Source: Achromobacter sp. RTa
Lineage (GTDB): Bacteria; Pseudomonadota; Gammaproteobacteria; Burkholderiales; Burkholderiaceae_B
Reading direction: 5' to 3'
Assembly (NCBI RefSeq): GCF_000757485.1
Contig: NZ_JPYO01000042.1
Location: forward strand, 610,830-674,829
Length of the DNA: 64,000 bases
Of this stretch, positions 1 to 8,261 are shown piece by piece. Each line of letters begins with the position of its first letter. Position 1 is the first letter of the stretch. The notes beneath the pieces are model-generated. The model worked only from the letters and a program-made list of their open reading frames with translations, had not been told where the DNA came from and ran no database searches. A program made the translations under genes and the position numbers.

Positions 1-1303
1 TGGTGCAGGTCAGCTCCAGGCTCAGCGTTTCCGTCTGCGGCACCGAAGGATCGAAGTCGATGTCGACGATGGACATTTCCATCTCGTAGCCGGGGCTGCG
101 CTCGGCGACCATCGAATCCCGCCGCGCCGTCCAGTAGTGACTGGCTCCCTCCGGCGTCTCGCCGTGATGCAGGGAATAGAAGGGGCGGAATTCGACTATG
201 GAGTCGCCCTGGGCGTTCTGGCGCACCTGGCGCACGCGGTCGATGGAATAGACCTCATAGCCATAGGCGCGCCGCGCGTCGGCCACCACCGGGTAGGAGG
301 CCGCGGCATGCGTGACGCGGATAGGGTCGGCGCGCTGGGGAAACAGGTTCACCACCGGCGTGCAGCCCAGCCGGAAATTGTCGGCGGACGCGGACTCCAG
401 CAGCCGCGCCGTATTGGAGTCGGCGCGCAGCCCTTTCACCGGCAGGTGCAGGGTGAATTCGCGGACCGGCCCCACCGCGCGCCGCAGCGCCGCCAGGTCG
501 ATGTCCACGAAATTGAATTTCTCGGAAAAGACGAAGTACTCGGCCAGCAGGCGGTAGGCCGGATGCGAGCTGGCGGGAAAATCGATCAGGGCGTCCTCGT
601 CGGCCAGGCCCGCTTGCGCCAGCGGCACATCCGGCAGCCGATTCCAGCGGCCTGGTTGCGTCTCGACATAGGCCGCGGCGGTGCGCAGGAACACGCAGTC
701 GCGCAGCGCCGCCACGAACGACGGCTCGCCATGCAGATAGACGCGCAGCTTGTCCACGGCCAGCGTGGAGAAATTCTGCGTTTCGGCCAGGCAGGCCAGG
801 GTCAGCGAAAGGCGGCCCGTCACGCCCGGCGGCAAGGACGTGGAGGACGGCGCGTTGGCGGTCGACGCAAAGCCCGCCTGGCGGATCGCCACGGGCGCCA
901 GCGTGACGTCGTAGGCCGTGCGGAAGCGGCAGGCCACTCCGCGCACGGCATGGGATTTCAGCTCCGTGCCGCGCGGCAGGCGCACCGGCGCGGTCAGTTG
1001 GGCGGCCACGCCGCCCATGTCGAACTGCGCCACCGAACACGAGGGGAACGGGCGCAGGTAGTGCGGGTACATCACCTCGAACAGCGCTTCCGTGAATTCC
1101 GGATAGTCGTCGTCGAGCTTCTTGTTGATGCGCGCGCCCAGCAGGGCGAACGACTCGATCATCCGCTCCACGTGCGGATCTTCGCAGGTTTCGCCCGACA
1201 GCCCGAGCCGCGCGGCGATCTTGGGATAGCGCTGCGCGAAATCGCGCGACGAACTGCGCAGAAACCCCAGCTCGCGTTCGTAATAAGGCAGCAGTTCTTC
1301 CAT
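1..1303 (-). CDS. tssF: T6SS baseplate protein TssF, C-terminus cut by window edge
   Basis: TssF (ImpG/VasA family) is a wedge component of the T6SS baseplate and works with TssE, TssG and TssK in the cytoplasm. The frame reads leftward from ATG at 1303 to the window edge with no stop, about 434 residues; TssF is usually near 600, so roughly the last quarter is missing. The start MEELLPYYEREL followed by RFAQRYPKIAARL-type sequence (here DFAQRYPKIAARLG), and then HVERMIESFALLGARI, are the family's hallmark N-terminal block. It lies 52 bases after tssE on the same strand, the usual tssE-tssF order. The assignment rests on the N-terminal motif and position, and is strong. Confidence 0.95.
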   Translation of the reverse strand, partial: MEELLPYYERELGFLRSSSRDFAQRYPKIAARLGLSGETCEDPHVERMIESFALLGARINKKLDDDYPEFTEALFEVMYPHYLRPFPSCSVAQFDMGGVAAQLTAPVRLPRGTELKSHAVRGVACRFRTAYDVTLAPVAIRQAGFASTANAPSSTSLPPGVTGRLSLTLACLAETQNFSTLAVDKLRVYLHGEPSFVAALRDCVFLRTAAAYVETQPGRWNRLPDVPLAQAGLADEDALIDFPASSHPAYRLLAEYFVFSEKFNFVDIDLAALRRAVGPVREFTLHLPVKGLRADSNTARLLESASADNFRLGCTPVVNLFPQRADPIRVTHAAASYPVVADARRAYGYEVYSIDRVRQVRQNAQGDSIVEFRPFYSLHHGETPEGASHYWTARRDSMVAERSPGYEMEMSIVDIDFDPSVPQTETLSLELTCT

Positions 1304-1355
1304 CTTTCCCTTCTCCGCCGGCGGCATGGCGCCGGCGCCCGCGTATGTTGTTCGT

Positions 1356-1841
1356 TCAGGCGGCGGCTGCGGTCTTGGCCCAGCCCTTGCTCACCGAGTA
1401 CTGCAAAGTAGATGGCTGCAGCGTTGCATCGAATGTCACCGGTTCATGCGCCGGACCCACGTCCAGCATCGCGGTGATCGCGAAATACAGCACCGACGTG
1501 GCGCGGCTGTCCACTTGCAGCATTACCCGCACGTGCGTCAGCCGCGGCTCATGGCGCGCGATCGCCTGTTCCAGCGACCGGCAGATGAATTCGCGGTCGT
1601 AGTGGCTGGCCAGGCTCAGGCCGGAAAAATCCGACAGCCCGTAGGTGAGGATGGACCGCTGGCAATTCGGATATCGCTTGAGCGATTCCTCGGTGAAGAC
1701 CATGCGCGTATTGAGCAGGGCCTCGATGTCGCGAGCGACGGTTTCCTTGATTTCCTCTACCGACAGGCGCCGCAGCGCGTGCGGCGTTTTCCCGTCGCCG
1801 TCGAACAATTTGTCGAACAGGCTGGGTTCGAATCCTTTCAT
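1356..1841 (-). CDS. tssE: T6SS baseplate protein TssE (gp25-like)
   Basis: TssE is the T6SS counterpart of phage T4 gp25, a small baseplate wedge protein that helps start sheath polymerisation. The predicted product is 161 residues, normal for the family. The motif SILTYGLSDFSGLS, the downstream acidic/arginine region and the closing beta strands are typical of gp25-like proteins. An in-frame ATG also lies at 1853, but the ATG at 1841 follows GAGG with a six-base spacer and gives the usual short N-terminus, so I chose it. It lies between hcp and tssF in the leftward structural operon. Confidence 0.93.
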   Translation of the reverse strand: MKGFEPSLFDKLFDGDGKTPHALRRLSVEEIKETVARDIEALLNTRMVFTEESLKRYPNCQRSILTYGLSDFSGLSLASHYDREFICRSLEQAIARHEPRLTHVRVMLQVDSRATSVLYFAITAMLDVGPAHEPVTFDATLQPSTLQYSVSKGWAKTAAAA

Positions 1842-1910
1842 CACGGACCTCATTCAGGAAAGGCTGCGGCCTGGATCGAGCCGCGGCCTTTACCGTCTAC
1901 GCGGTCACGT

Positions 1911-2414
1911 TCAGACCGAATACGTCTTGTCGTTCTTGGTGAGGCTCCATGCGCCCTGGGCATTGCCGCCCTGATTGCCGCCCACCTTCTGCTGCGTGTA
2001 CTTCCACTGGACCGCGGCGTACTTCAGCGAGAAAGACTCGTGCGGCAGGCCTTCGCTGACGACCTCGGGGGCCACGCGCGAAATGATCACGTACTTGAGC
2101 TTGATCTCCAGGTACTTGACGCGGTTGCCCTCGCCGTCGGCGCGCAGGAAATCGATGGTGACTTCGTCGAAGGTCGTGCCGCCGGAGGCGTGCTGATACA
2201 GCAGCGGGCTGACGACGTCCAGATCCTTGGTGAAGACCATCTCGCCATGCTCGGTGCGTTCGGCGGTATGGCCGCCGGAAGTCGAAGCGGTAGCCGAGCG
2301 CGGCTGGATGATTTCATGGCGCCACGAACCGACTTCGATCCAGTCAGGGTGGTCCTTGTCCTGGGACTCGCCCTTGAGCGCAGGATTGCCGAATTTGACG
2401 TAGATGTCCTTCAT
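1911..2414 (-). CDS. hcp: T6SS inner tube protein Hcp (TssD)
   Basis: Hcp forms the stacked hexameric rings of the T6SS inner tube and is exported on firing. The 167-residue product has the family pattern: N-terminal MKDIYVKF, a GES-type turn, a WIEV strand followed by an HEI/QPRS stretch, then a long beta-barrel ending in WKYTQQK. GAGAGG lies seven bases before the ATG. It sits 42 bases after tssC and 69 bases before tssE on the same strand. It is probably the most strongly translated gene of this operon, as Hcp is needed in large amounts; that is family knowledge and was not measured here. Confidence 0.95.
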   Translation of the reverse strand: MKDIYVKFGNPALKGESQDKDHPDWIEVGSWRHEIIQPRSATASTSGGHTAERTEHGEMVFTKDLDVVSPLLYQHASGGTTFDEVTIDFLRADGEGNRVKYLEIKLKYVIISRVAPEVVSEGLPHESFSLKYAAVQWKYTQQKVGGNQGGNAQGAWSLTKNDKTYSV

Positions 2415-2456
2415 TAATAGCCTCTCCAGTAAAAAAAGCGTCGAATCTGACGGGCT

Positions 2457-3950
2457 TTACGACTTCTGGGCCTGCGCGGGAAGCTCCGCGACCAGACGCA
2501 GCGAAATCGAAAGCTCGTCGAGCTGAAAGTGAGGCCGCAAAAACGCCACGGCCCTGAACACCCCGGGGCGACCCGGTACTTCGGCGACTTGCACCGATGC
2601 CTCCCGCAAGGGGAATTGCGCCTTCTGCTCCTGGCTCGCGTTGTCGTCCAGCAGCACGTACTGCGAGACCCAGCGGTTCAGGAAGCTTTCGACGGATTGC
2701 GCGGAGGCAAAGCTGCCGATCTTGTCCCGCATCATGGCCTTCAGGTAATGGGCCACGCGCGACACCGAAAATATGTATTGCAGCTGCGCCGACAGCACTG
2801 CGTTCGCGTTGGCGCTGTCGGTGTTGTATTTCTTGGCCTTCTGCACGGACTGCGCGCCGAAGAAGGCGGCGTAGTCGGAATTCTTGCAGTGCACCAGCGG
2901 AATCAGGCCGAGGTCGCTCAGTTCCTTCTCGCGGCGGTCGGTGATGGCGATTTCCGTCGGGCACTTCAGGGCGATTTCACCGTCGTCCGTCTTGAAAGTG
3001 TGCGTGGGCAGGTTCTCCACCAGGCCGCCGCCCTCCACGCCGCGGATCGCCGCGCACCAGCCGAAGTCGGCGAACGCGGCCGTCAGGCGCGCGCCGAATG
3101 CCCAGGCGGCGTTGCACCACAGATACTTCGCGTGATCGGTGCCATCAACTTCTTCGACGAAGTTGAAGCCCTCCACCGAGGTGCCCTCCTTCGGGTCATA
3201 GGGCAGGCGCCCCAGGAAGCGCGGCATGGTCAGGCCCACGTAGCGCGAATCCTCGGAATCGCGGAAGCTGCGCCACTTGGTGTATTCCACGGTATCGAAG
3301 ACCTTCGCCAGGTCGCGCGGCCGGCCCAGGTCTGCGAAGCTGTCCAGTCCGAGCAGCTCGGGCGAGGCCGAGGCGATGAACGGCGCGTGCGAGGCCGCGG
3401 CCACGTGCGACATCTGCTCGATGAAGTACATGTCCTCGGGCTGGCGCGTGATCTCGAAATTGCCCAGCAGCGCGCCGAAGGGCGAACCGCCGAAGGTGCC
3501 GAACTCTTCCTCGTAGACCTTCTTGAACATCAGGCTCTGGTCGAAATCGATGGCGGTCTGGAAATCGCGCACCAGGTCGCGTTTGGTGACGTTGAGCACC
3601 TTGATCTTCAGCATCGGGCCGGTGTTGCTCTCCTGGCACAGGTAGTGCAGGCCGCGCCAGGTGCTTTCCAGCTTCTGGAATTCGGCGCCATGCATGACCT
3701 CGCTCAACTGGGCGGAGATCAGGCGGTCCAGTTCGGCCACGCGGGCGTCCAGCATGGCGGACAGGTTGTCCGACACCACCACGGTGCCCTTCATGACTTC
3801 ACGGGCCAGTTCCCCGATCAGGTCCTTGGCGCGGTCGTGCTCGGCGGTGGACTTGGCCACCCGGCTCTGCTCGACGATCTGGTCGAGCAGGCCCGAATCG
3901 GCCTCGGAGGCCGGGGCGGATACGTTCTGCGCGGCGGCGGAATTACTCAT
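2457..3950 (-). CDS. tssC: T6SS contractile sheath large subunit TssC
   Basis: TssC (VipB) pairs with TssB to build the cytoplasmic contractile sheath that propels the Hcp tube. The product is 497 residues, close to the usual size. Diagnostic segments are LIGELAREVMKGTVVVSDN, ESTWRGLHYLC, the ITRQPEDMYFIEQMSHVAAASHAPF region and the C-terminal FNEFLNRW-like FLNRWVSQYV segment. An open frame extends to 3968, but ATG at 3950 has GGAGG six bases upstream, so that start is preferred. This start lies inside the end of tssB (8-base overlap), so the sheath subunits are likely translationally coupled. Confidence 0.96.
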   Translation of the reverse strand: MSNSAAAQNVSAPASEADSGLLDQIVEQSRVAKSTAEHDRAKDLIGELAREVMKGTVVVSDNLSAMLDARVAELDRLISAQLSEVMHGAEFQKLESTWRGLHYLCQESNTGPMLKIKVLNVTKRDLVRDFQTAIDFDQSLMFKKVYEEEFGTFGGSPFGALLGNFEITRQPEDMYFIEQMSHVAAASHAPFIASASPELLGLDSFADLGRPRDLAKVFDTVEYTKWRSFRDSEDSRYVGLTMPRFLGRLPYDPKEGTSVEGFNFVEEVDGTDHAKYLWCNAAWAFGARLTAAFADFGWCAAIRGVEGGGLVENLPTHTFKTDDGEIALKCPTEIAITDRREKELSDLGLIPLVHCKNSDYAAFFGAQSVQKAKKYNTDSANANAVLSAQLQYIFSVSRVAHYLKAMMRDKIGSFASAQSVESFLNRWVSQYVLLDDNASQEQKAQFPLREASVQVAEVPGRPGVFRAVAFLRPHFQLDELSISLRLVAELPAQAQKS

Positions 3951-4467
3951 TGCTGCCTCCCTTGCCATTCTTGCCGGCTTCGCTGGTCAGTTGCTGCAGT
4001 TTTTCCGTGCTGCTGAGCACTTCGCCCAGCAGGTCTTCGAGCTTGTCGTTGCCGGCCAGCTTGTTGCGCAGGTCGGCCAGCTTGGTGCGGATGTCCAGCA
4101 GCTCTTTCAGCGGCTCGATCTGCTGCACCACCGCTTCGGGGCGGAAGTCTTCCACCGAGCGGAATTTCAGGTCCACGCCAAAGGTGCCGCCCTCGTCGGT
4201 CAGGCGGTTCTTCACGCGATAGGCGGCGCGGGGCTCCAGGCCACGCATCACGTCATCGAAGTTATCCACGTCAATATTGACGAACTTGCGGTCCTTCAGG
4301 CGCGGAAGCTCGGCTTCCGATTGCGCGCTGAAGTCGCCCACCACGCCCACGACGAAGGGAAGCTCTTTCTGTTCGATCGCATCGCCCTTCTCGACGTCAT
4401 AGGTCAGCTGGACGCGCGGCGGACGTACTTTCTGGAGTCGTTTCTGAACGCTTTCTTTCTTAGCCAT
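3943..4467 (-). CDS. tssB: T6SS contractile sheath small subunit TssB
   Basis: TssB (VipA) is the small sheath subunit; its C-terminal helix packs with TssC and is recognised by ClpV during disassembly. The product is 174 residues. It begins MAKKESVQKRLQKVRPPRVQLTY, followed by KELPFVVGVVGDFS and FVNIDVDNFDDVMRGLEPR, all characteristic of the family. It overlaps tssC by 8 bases and lies 44 bases after the TPR lipoprotein gene on the same strand. Identification is secure. Confidence 0.96.
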   Translation of the reverse strand: MAKKESVQKRLQKVRPPRVQLTYDVEKGDAIEQKELPFVVGVVGDFSAQSEAELPRLKDRKFVNIDVDNFDDVMRGLEPRAAYRVKNRLTDEGGTFGVDLKFRSVEDFRPEAVVQQIEPLKELLDIRTKLADLRNKLAGNDKLEDLLGEVLSSTEKLQQLTSEAGKNGKGGSNE

Positions 4468-4511
4468 GGGGGCTCCAAGCGAAGTGCATAGTGACGGGGC
4501 TGGCGGCCCGA

Positions 4512-5243
4512 TCAGGGTTTGAGGAGATTGCCGAAGGGATCCGGCGCGCGGCCGGCGGGAGCGGCGGCGGGCGCCGGCGGGGTCGCGGCCTGCGAACCAG
4601 CGGCGGGGGGAACGGCGGGAGTTGCGGGCATACCGGCGGCGGGCATACCGGCGGCGGGCGTACCGGCGGCGGGCTTGGCCGCCTGCGCGCTTGCCGGCGC
4701 CGCGGCGGCCGGTGCCCCGGCAGCCGGCGTTGCGGCGGCCGGCGGATCGTTGCGCCGAGGCTGGCGCGGACGCGGCTTGCGGCCTTCAGGGAACAGCACG
4801 TCCTGGCCCAGGGTTTCACGCATGGCGGCGGCCAGCGCCACCGCATCGGTGCGGGCATTGCCGGCGAGCAGCGCGTCGGCGCGCAGGTCGGCCAGCGACT
4901 GCATCGCCACGCGCAGGCCGCCTACCGCGCGCACGGTCTTGGCCGTGAAATCCTCGGGATCGCGGTTCAGGGCCTCGTCGGCCGCGACGATGGCCTCGCC
5001 GTACTTCTGTTCGTCGAAGCGGATCTTGGCGATATACGACCACGGCGCGCCGCGTGACGGGTTGAGCTGCGCGATCTCTTCGAATTCGGCGACGGCCTGG
5101 TCATTGCCTTTCGTTGCCAGCGTCTCCGTGGCGTGAGTCATGGATTGCTTGTATTCGGCATCCGTGGGCGGCTTGGACGATGTTGCGCAGCCCGCTAGGA
5201 CAGCCAGCATTCCGCTTATGAGGAGAACCCGGGAAATGTGCAT
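4512..5243 (-). CDS. T6SS-linked TPR lipoprotein
   Basis: The product is a predicted lipoprotein of 243 residues, first gene of the leftward tssB operon. The lipobox LAGC puts the acylated cysteine at residue 19. Residues about 30-110 read as tetratricopeptide helices (repeated Ala/Leu heptads, with AIVAADEALNRDPEDFTAKTVRA being TPR-like). Beyond residue 150 the chain becomes a Pro/Ala-rich tail with PAAGM/T repeats, probably an extended periplasmic linker. TPR lipoproteins occur in other betaproteobacterial T6SS loci, but their role is not settled. It could assist envelope assembly or be an accessory. I do not assign a symbol. Confidence 0.8.
   Translation of the reverse strand: MHISRVLLISGMLAVLAGCATSSKPPTDAEYKQSMTHATETLATKGNDQAVAEFEEIAQLNPSRGAPWSYIAKIRFDEQKYGEAIVAADEALNRDPEDFTAKTVRAVGGLRVAMQSLADLRADALLAGNARTDAVALAAAMRETLGQDVLFPEGRKPRPRQPRRNDPPAAATPAAGAPAAAAPASAQAAKPAAGTPAAGMPAAGMPATPAVPPAAGSQAATPPAPAAAPAGRAPDPFGNLLKP
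4629..4673. repeat. Three 15-bp in-frame tandem repeats
   Basis: Three consecutive 15-base units (cataccggcggcggg twice, then one copy with a to g at the second base) lie inside the TPR lipoprotein gene and encode PAAGM/PAAGT in its tail. The unit length is a multiple of three, so copy-number change would lengthen or shorten the linker without a frameshift. Confidence 0.85.
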
Positions 5244-5398
5244 TTTTTGGCTTGTAGGTGGGTGTAACCAAGGCCGCGTATTTCAACAACCTTTTGTTAG
5301 CACAGCACTACAGTGCATTACTTCATGTAACTCACAACGAAATTTCGCGCATCGTGCAGCGATCTATATGTTGTCGCGGGCTTCCGGTATAAAGAGCC
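5244..5398. promoter_or_regulatory. Divergent T6SS promoter region
   Basis: These 155 bases separate the leftward TPR-tssB operon from rightward tssJ and are clearly more A+T-rich than the flanking genes, so both promoters should lie here. Visible elements are a GCACT-AC-AGTGC inverted repeat at 5305-5316, TGTAACCAAGG at 5263-5273 (read as CCTTGGTTACA toward the leftward gene; it recurs at 23557-23567), and TATAAA close to the tssJ start. I cannot assign -35/-10 boxes with confidence. Confidence 0.6.
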
Positions 5399-6016
5399 AT
5401 GTCAAAACATCTCTATTTTTCTCGGCGCGTGGCAGCGATGGCGCTGATCGCGGCAACCCCCGTCATCAGTGGTTGCGCAGCGGTTTCGGCGATCGGAGCG
5501 GTGGCAGGAATGACCGGTGGCGTAATGGATATGGCGGGCCTGAAGAAAGACCCGAATGCGCCTGTCGATGTGAAATTGGCGATACACGCCGGAGAAAATT
5601 TGAACGCGAGCAGCGGCCAGCCCATGGCCGTCGTTACGAAAATATACTATTTGAAGAATGCCGAGGCATTTCAGCGCGCACCGCTCACGCAATTAGTTGA
5701 TACTGACGGCGAAAAGTCGGCGCTGGGCGACAGCATCATCGCCTCGCGCGAGGTCACCCTGACACCGGGGCAGCGTTACGAAAACCTGGAAAAGGTGCCG
5801 AAGAACGCCGCCTATATCGCCGTTGCGGGCCTGTTTTACGCACCCGCGCCACAGCGCTGGAAGTACGTGTTCGAAGTGGAAACCGCGGAAGATACCGGCA
5901 TCGTCATGGGCGCCCATGCCTGCGCGATGACGGTCGTTACCGGCAAGATCACCTTGCCGCCGGGCGTGCCCAGCTTCGACCCGGCGCGGCTGGGATCGGT
6001 GCAGTGTCCAGGCTGA
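5399..6016 (+). CDS. tssJ: T6SS outer-membrane lipoprotein TssJ
   Basis: TssJ (SciN/VasD family) is the outer-membrane lipoprotein that contacts TssM in the TssJLM membrane complex. The product is 205 residues with a signal peptide ending in the lipobox ISGC (Cys26). The mature part has the transthyretin-like fold pattern of the family: KLAIHAGENLNAS, PMAVVTKIYYLKN, SREVTLTPGQRY and VAGLFYAP. AAAGAG precedes the ATG closely. It opens the rightward tssJ-tssK-tssL-vgrG run. Its DNA is visibly less GC-rich than the tssK gene that follows. Confidence 0.93.
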   Translation: MSKHLYFSRRVAAMALIAATPVISGCAAVSAIGAVAGMTGGVMDMAGLKKDPNAPVDVKLAIHAGENLNASSGQPMAVVTKIYYLKNAEAFQRAPLTQLVDTDGEKSALGDSIIASREVTLTPGQRYENLEKVPKNAAYIAVAGLFYAPAPQRWKYVFEVETAEDTGIVMGAHACAMTVVTGKITLPPGVPSFDPARLGSVQCPG

Positions 6017-6064
6017 ACGCGCGATCCGCGCCGCCCCGCCGTCATGAACCGCCGTCTCTCTAAT

Positions 6065-6088
6065 ATGAACAAGAGCCAGAAAACGTGA
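6065..6088 (+). other. Possible seven-codon leader ORF overlapping the tssK start
   Basis: ATG at 6065 opens a seven-codon frame (MNKSQKT) whose TGA overlaps the tssK GTG start as GTGA. The geometry would allow reinitiation at tssK. There is no strong ribosome-binding site ahead of the ATG, so this may be chance. Confidence 0.2.
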
Positions 6089-7431
6089 GCCATTCAGCGA
6101 AGATCCTATGGGGAGAGGGGCTATTCCTGCGGCCCCAGCACTTTCAACGCCAAGACGCCTACCACGAAGCCCGCCTCGCCGAAATGAGCCGCGCGTTGCA
6201 CCCCTATTCCTGGGGGTTGCGCGCCGCGCGCTTTGATGCCGCCGCGCTGGCCAACGGCATGCTGCGCGCCACCGAGCTGTCGGCGATCTTCCCCGACGGG
6301 GAAATCTACAACGCGCCCCACAACGACGACCTGCCGCCCGCCGTGGCGCTGGACGGGCTGGACGGCGCGAGCGAAGCGGTCTTTTACCTGGCGCTGCATC
6401 CCATGAAGGACATCGGCGGCAACTACCGCGATGCCCAGCAAGGCCAGGGCTTCGATGCCCGCTACGCGCACCAGGACAGCCCCGCCCCCGACCTCTACAC
6501 CAACGCCAGCACGGCCGACCTCGCCTTCCTGCGCAAGAACGTGCGCCTGCTGTCCGAGCACGAGCCGCGCGACGCGCTCCTGACGATACCCGTCGCGCGC
6601 GTGCGCCGCACGTCCAGCGCCGGCTACGAGCTGGATACCAGCTTCATCGCGCCCAGCCTCACGGTGCAGGCCTGCGGCGCGCTCTTCGAGCAGCTGCGCC
6701 GCCTGCTGGACGCGCTGCAGGCCAAGGTCAATGCGCTGTACGGCTTTCACCGCGAGCCCAACAAGAACATCATCGAGTTCCGCTCGGGCGACGTGGCCTC
6801 CTTCTGGCTGCTACATACCGCCAACGAAGCCTATTCGGCGCTCTCGCACCTGTTCCACAACCCGCAGCTCCACCCGGAGCGCCTGTTCCAGGAAATGCTG
6901 CGCCTGGCCGGCGCGCTGATGACCTTCTCCAAGGTGCACACGCTGGCGGACTTGCCTGCGTACCGCCACGAGCAGCCCGGCGCGGCCTTTGCGCAACTGG
7001 ACGGCATCCTGCGAGACCTGCTCGACACCGTCATCTCCACCCGCTACTTCTCCATCGTGCTGGAAGAGCTGCGTCCGTCGTTCCACGTCGGCCGCCTGGA
7101 CTCCGACAAGCTGGACGAGACCACTGCGCTCTACCTGTCGGTATCGGCCGCCACGCCGGCCAGCGAACTGGCCGAGACCGTGCCGCTGCGCTTCAAGGTC
7201 GGCGCGCCCGACGACGTGGAGAAGCTGGTCCTGTCGGCCATGCCGGGCGTGCAGCTGGTGTACACGCCGCAGGTGCCGCCGGCCGTGCCCGTCAAGCCGG
7301 GCGCCTGCTATTTCACCTTGCAGACGCGCGGCTCGCTCTACGACCGCATGCTGCAGGCCCGCAGCATCGCCATCTACGCTCCTTCCGGCATTCCGGAACT
7401 GAAGCTGGACCTGATCGCCGTCACCCGCTAA
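6085..7431 (+). CDS. tssK: T6SS baseplate protein TssK
   Basis: TssK (ImpJ/VasE) trimers link the T6SS baseplate to the TssLM membrane complex. The product is 448 residues, the normal length. The N-terminus has the invariant ILWGEGLFLRPQHFQRQD and the later segments VLEELRPSFHVG and CYFTLQTRG. The start codon is GTG at 6085, chosen because the conserved block begins only six residues later and the upstream in-frame region is unrelated. It begins 68 bases after tssJ and ends 25 bases before tssL. Confidence 0.96.
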   Translation: MSHSAKILWGEGLFLRPQHFQRQDAYHEARLAEMSRALHPYSWGLRAARFDAAALANGMLRATELSAIFPDGEIYNAPHNDDLPPAVALDGLDGASEAVFYLALHPMKDIGGNYRDAQQGQGFDARYAHQDSPAPDLYTNASTADLAFLRKNVRLLSEHEPRDALLTIPVARVRRTSSAGYELDTSFIAPSLTVQACGALFEQLRRLLDALQAKVNALYGFHREPNKNIIEFRSGDVASFWLLHTANEAYSALSHLFHNPQLHPERLFQEMLRLAGALMTFSKVHTLADLPAYRHEQPGAAFAQLDGILRDLLDTVISTRYFSIVLEELRPSFHVGRLDSDKLDETTALYLSVSAATPASELAETVPLRFKVGAPDDVEKLVLSAMPGVQLVYTPQVPPAVPVKPGACYFTLQTRGSLYDRMLQARSIAIYAPSGIPELKLDLIAVTR

Positions 7432-7456
7432 CCGACGCCAACCGAAAGAGCCCGCC

Positions 7457-8236
7457 ATGACTGCCGACGCGCCCTCTTTGATGCCCGGAGCCTCGCTCCC
7501 TCCCCGAGCCGCCGAGTTCTACGGCTCGCGCCCCGCGAAGTCGCTGCTGGACCTGCTGTACGACGGCTTCCTGATGCTGTTCCTGCTCAAGAGCGGCCAG
7601 GAGCCCGCCAGCGCCGCGTCGTTTTCGGCGCGCGTACAGCAGTTCCTGGCGGACTTCGAACGCAGCGCCAAGAAAATGGACATCCCGGCCGAAGACGTCT
7701 ACGCGACCAAATACGCCTTCTGCGCGGCAGTGGACGAAACCGTGCTGAACTCGGGCTTCTCCATCCGCGACGCATGGATGCTGCAGCCGCTGCAACTGAC
7801 CCTGTTCGGCGAACAGCTGGCCGGCGAGAACTTTTTCGCCCGCCTCGAAGACCTGCGCGCCCAGGGCGCGCCGCGGCTCCAGTCGTTGGAAGTGTTCTAC
7901 ATGTGCCTGCTGCTGGGCTTCCAGGGCAAATACATGATCGAGGGCCAGGAGAAGCTCGGCTACCTGACGGCGCGCCTGGGCGACGAGATCGCGCTGCTGC
8001 GCGGCAAGCGCGCGGGCTTCGCGCCGCATTGGCCGCTGCCCGACAAGATCGCCCATACCCTGAAGCGCGACGTGCCGCTGTGGAGCATCGGCGCCATGTT
8101 CGCGCTGCTCGGCCTGCTGGCGTACCTGGGAATGAGCCATTTCCTGAACGCCGACATGCAAACCGCCATGGCGCCCTATCACGACATCGTCAAGCTGGGC
8201 CCGCGCGCCGCCCACCTGACCATCTCGCTTCCCTGA
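7457..8236 (+). CDS. tssL: T6SS inner-membrane protein TssL (DotU family), short form
   Basis: TssL is the DotU-like inner-membrane partner of TssM. The product is 259 residues. The cytoplasmic hook domain is recognisable (SLLDLLYDGFLMLFLL, YATKYAFCAAVDETVL, LEVFYMCLLLGFQGKY), followed by one membrane segment at about residues 202-223 and a short periplasmic tail. It lacks the OmpA-like peptidoglycan-binding domain of the long TssL forms. That function may instead be supplied by the BON-OmpA protein encoded at 30799-31593. The next gene, vgrG, starts 25 bases downstream. Confidence 0.95.
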   Translation: MTADAPSLMPGASLPPRAAEFYGSRPAKSLLDLLYDGFLMLFLLKSGQEPASAASFSARVQQFLADFERSAKKMDIPAEDVYATKYAFCAAVDETVLNSGFSIRDAWMLQPLQLTLFGEQLAGENFFARLEDLRAQGAPRLQSLEVFYMCLLLGFQGKYMIEGQEKLGYLTARLGDEIALLRGKRAGFAPHWPLPDKIAHTLKRDVPLWSIGAMFALLGLLAYLGMSHFLNADMQTAMAPYHDIVKLGPRAAHLTISLP

Positions 8237-8261
8237 AGGCCCACTCACACCGCCACGTCCC

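Noticed and set aside
137..1411. Rightward open frame over the tssF region
   Set aside because: The leftward frame gives a clear TssF; the rightward translation is low-complexity Arg/His/Gln-rich.
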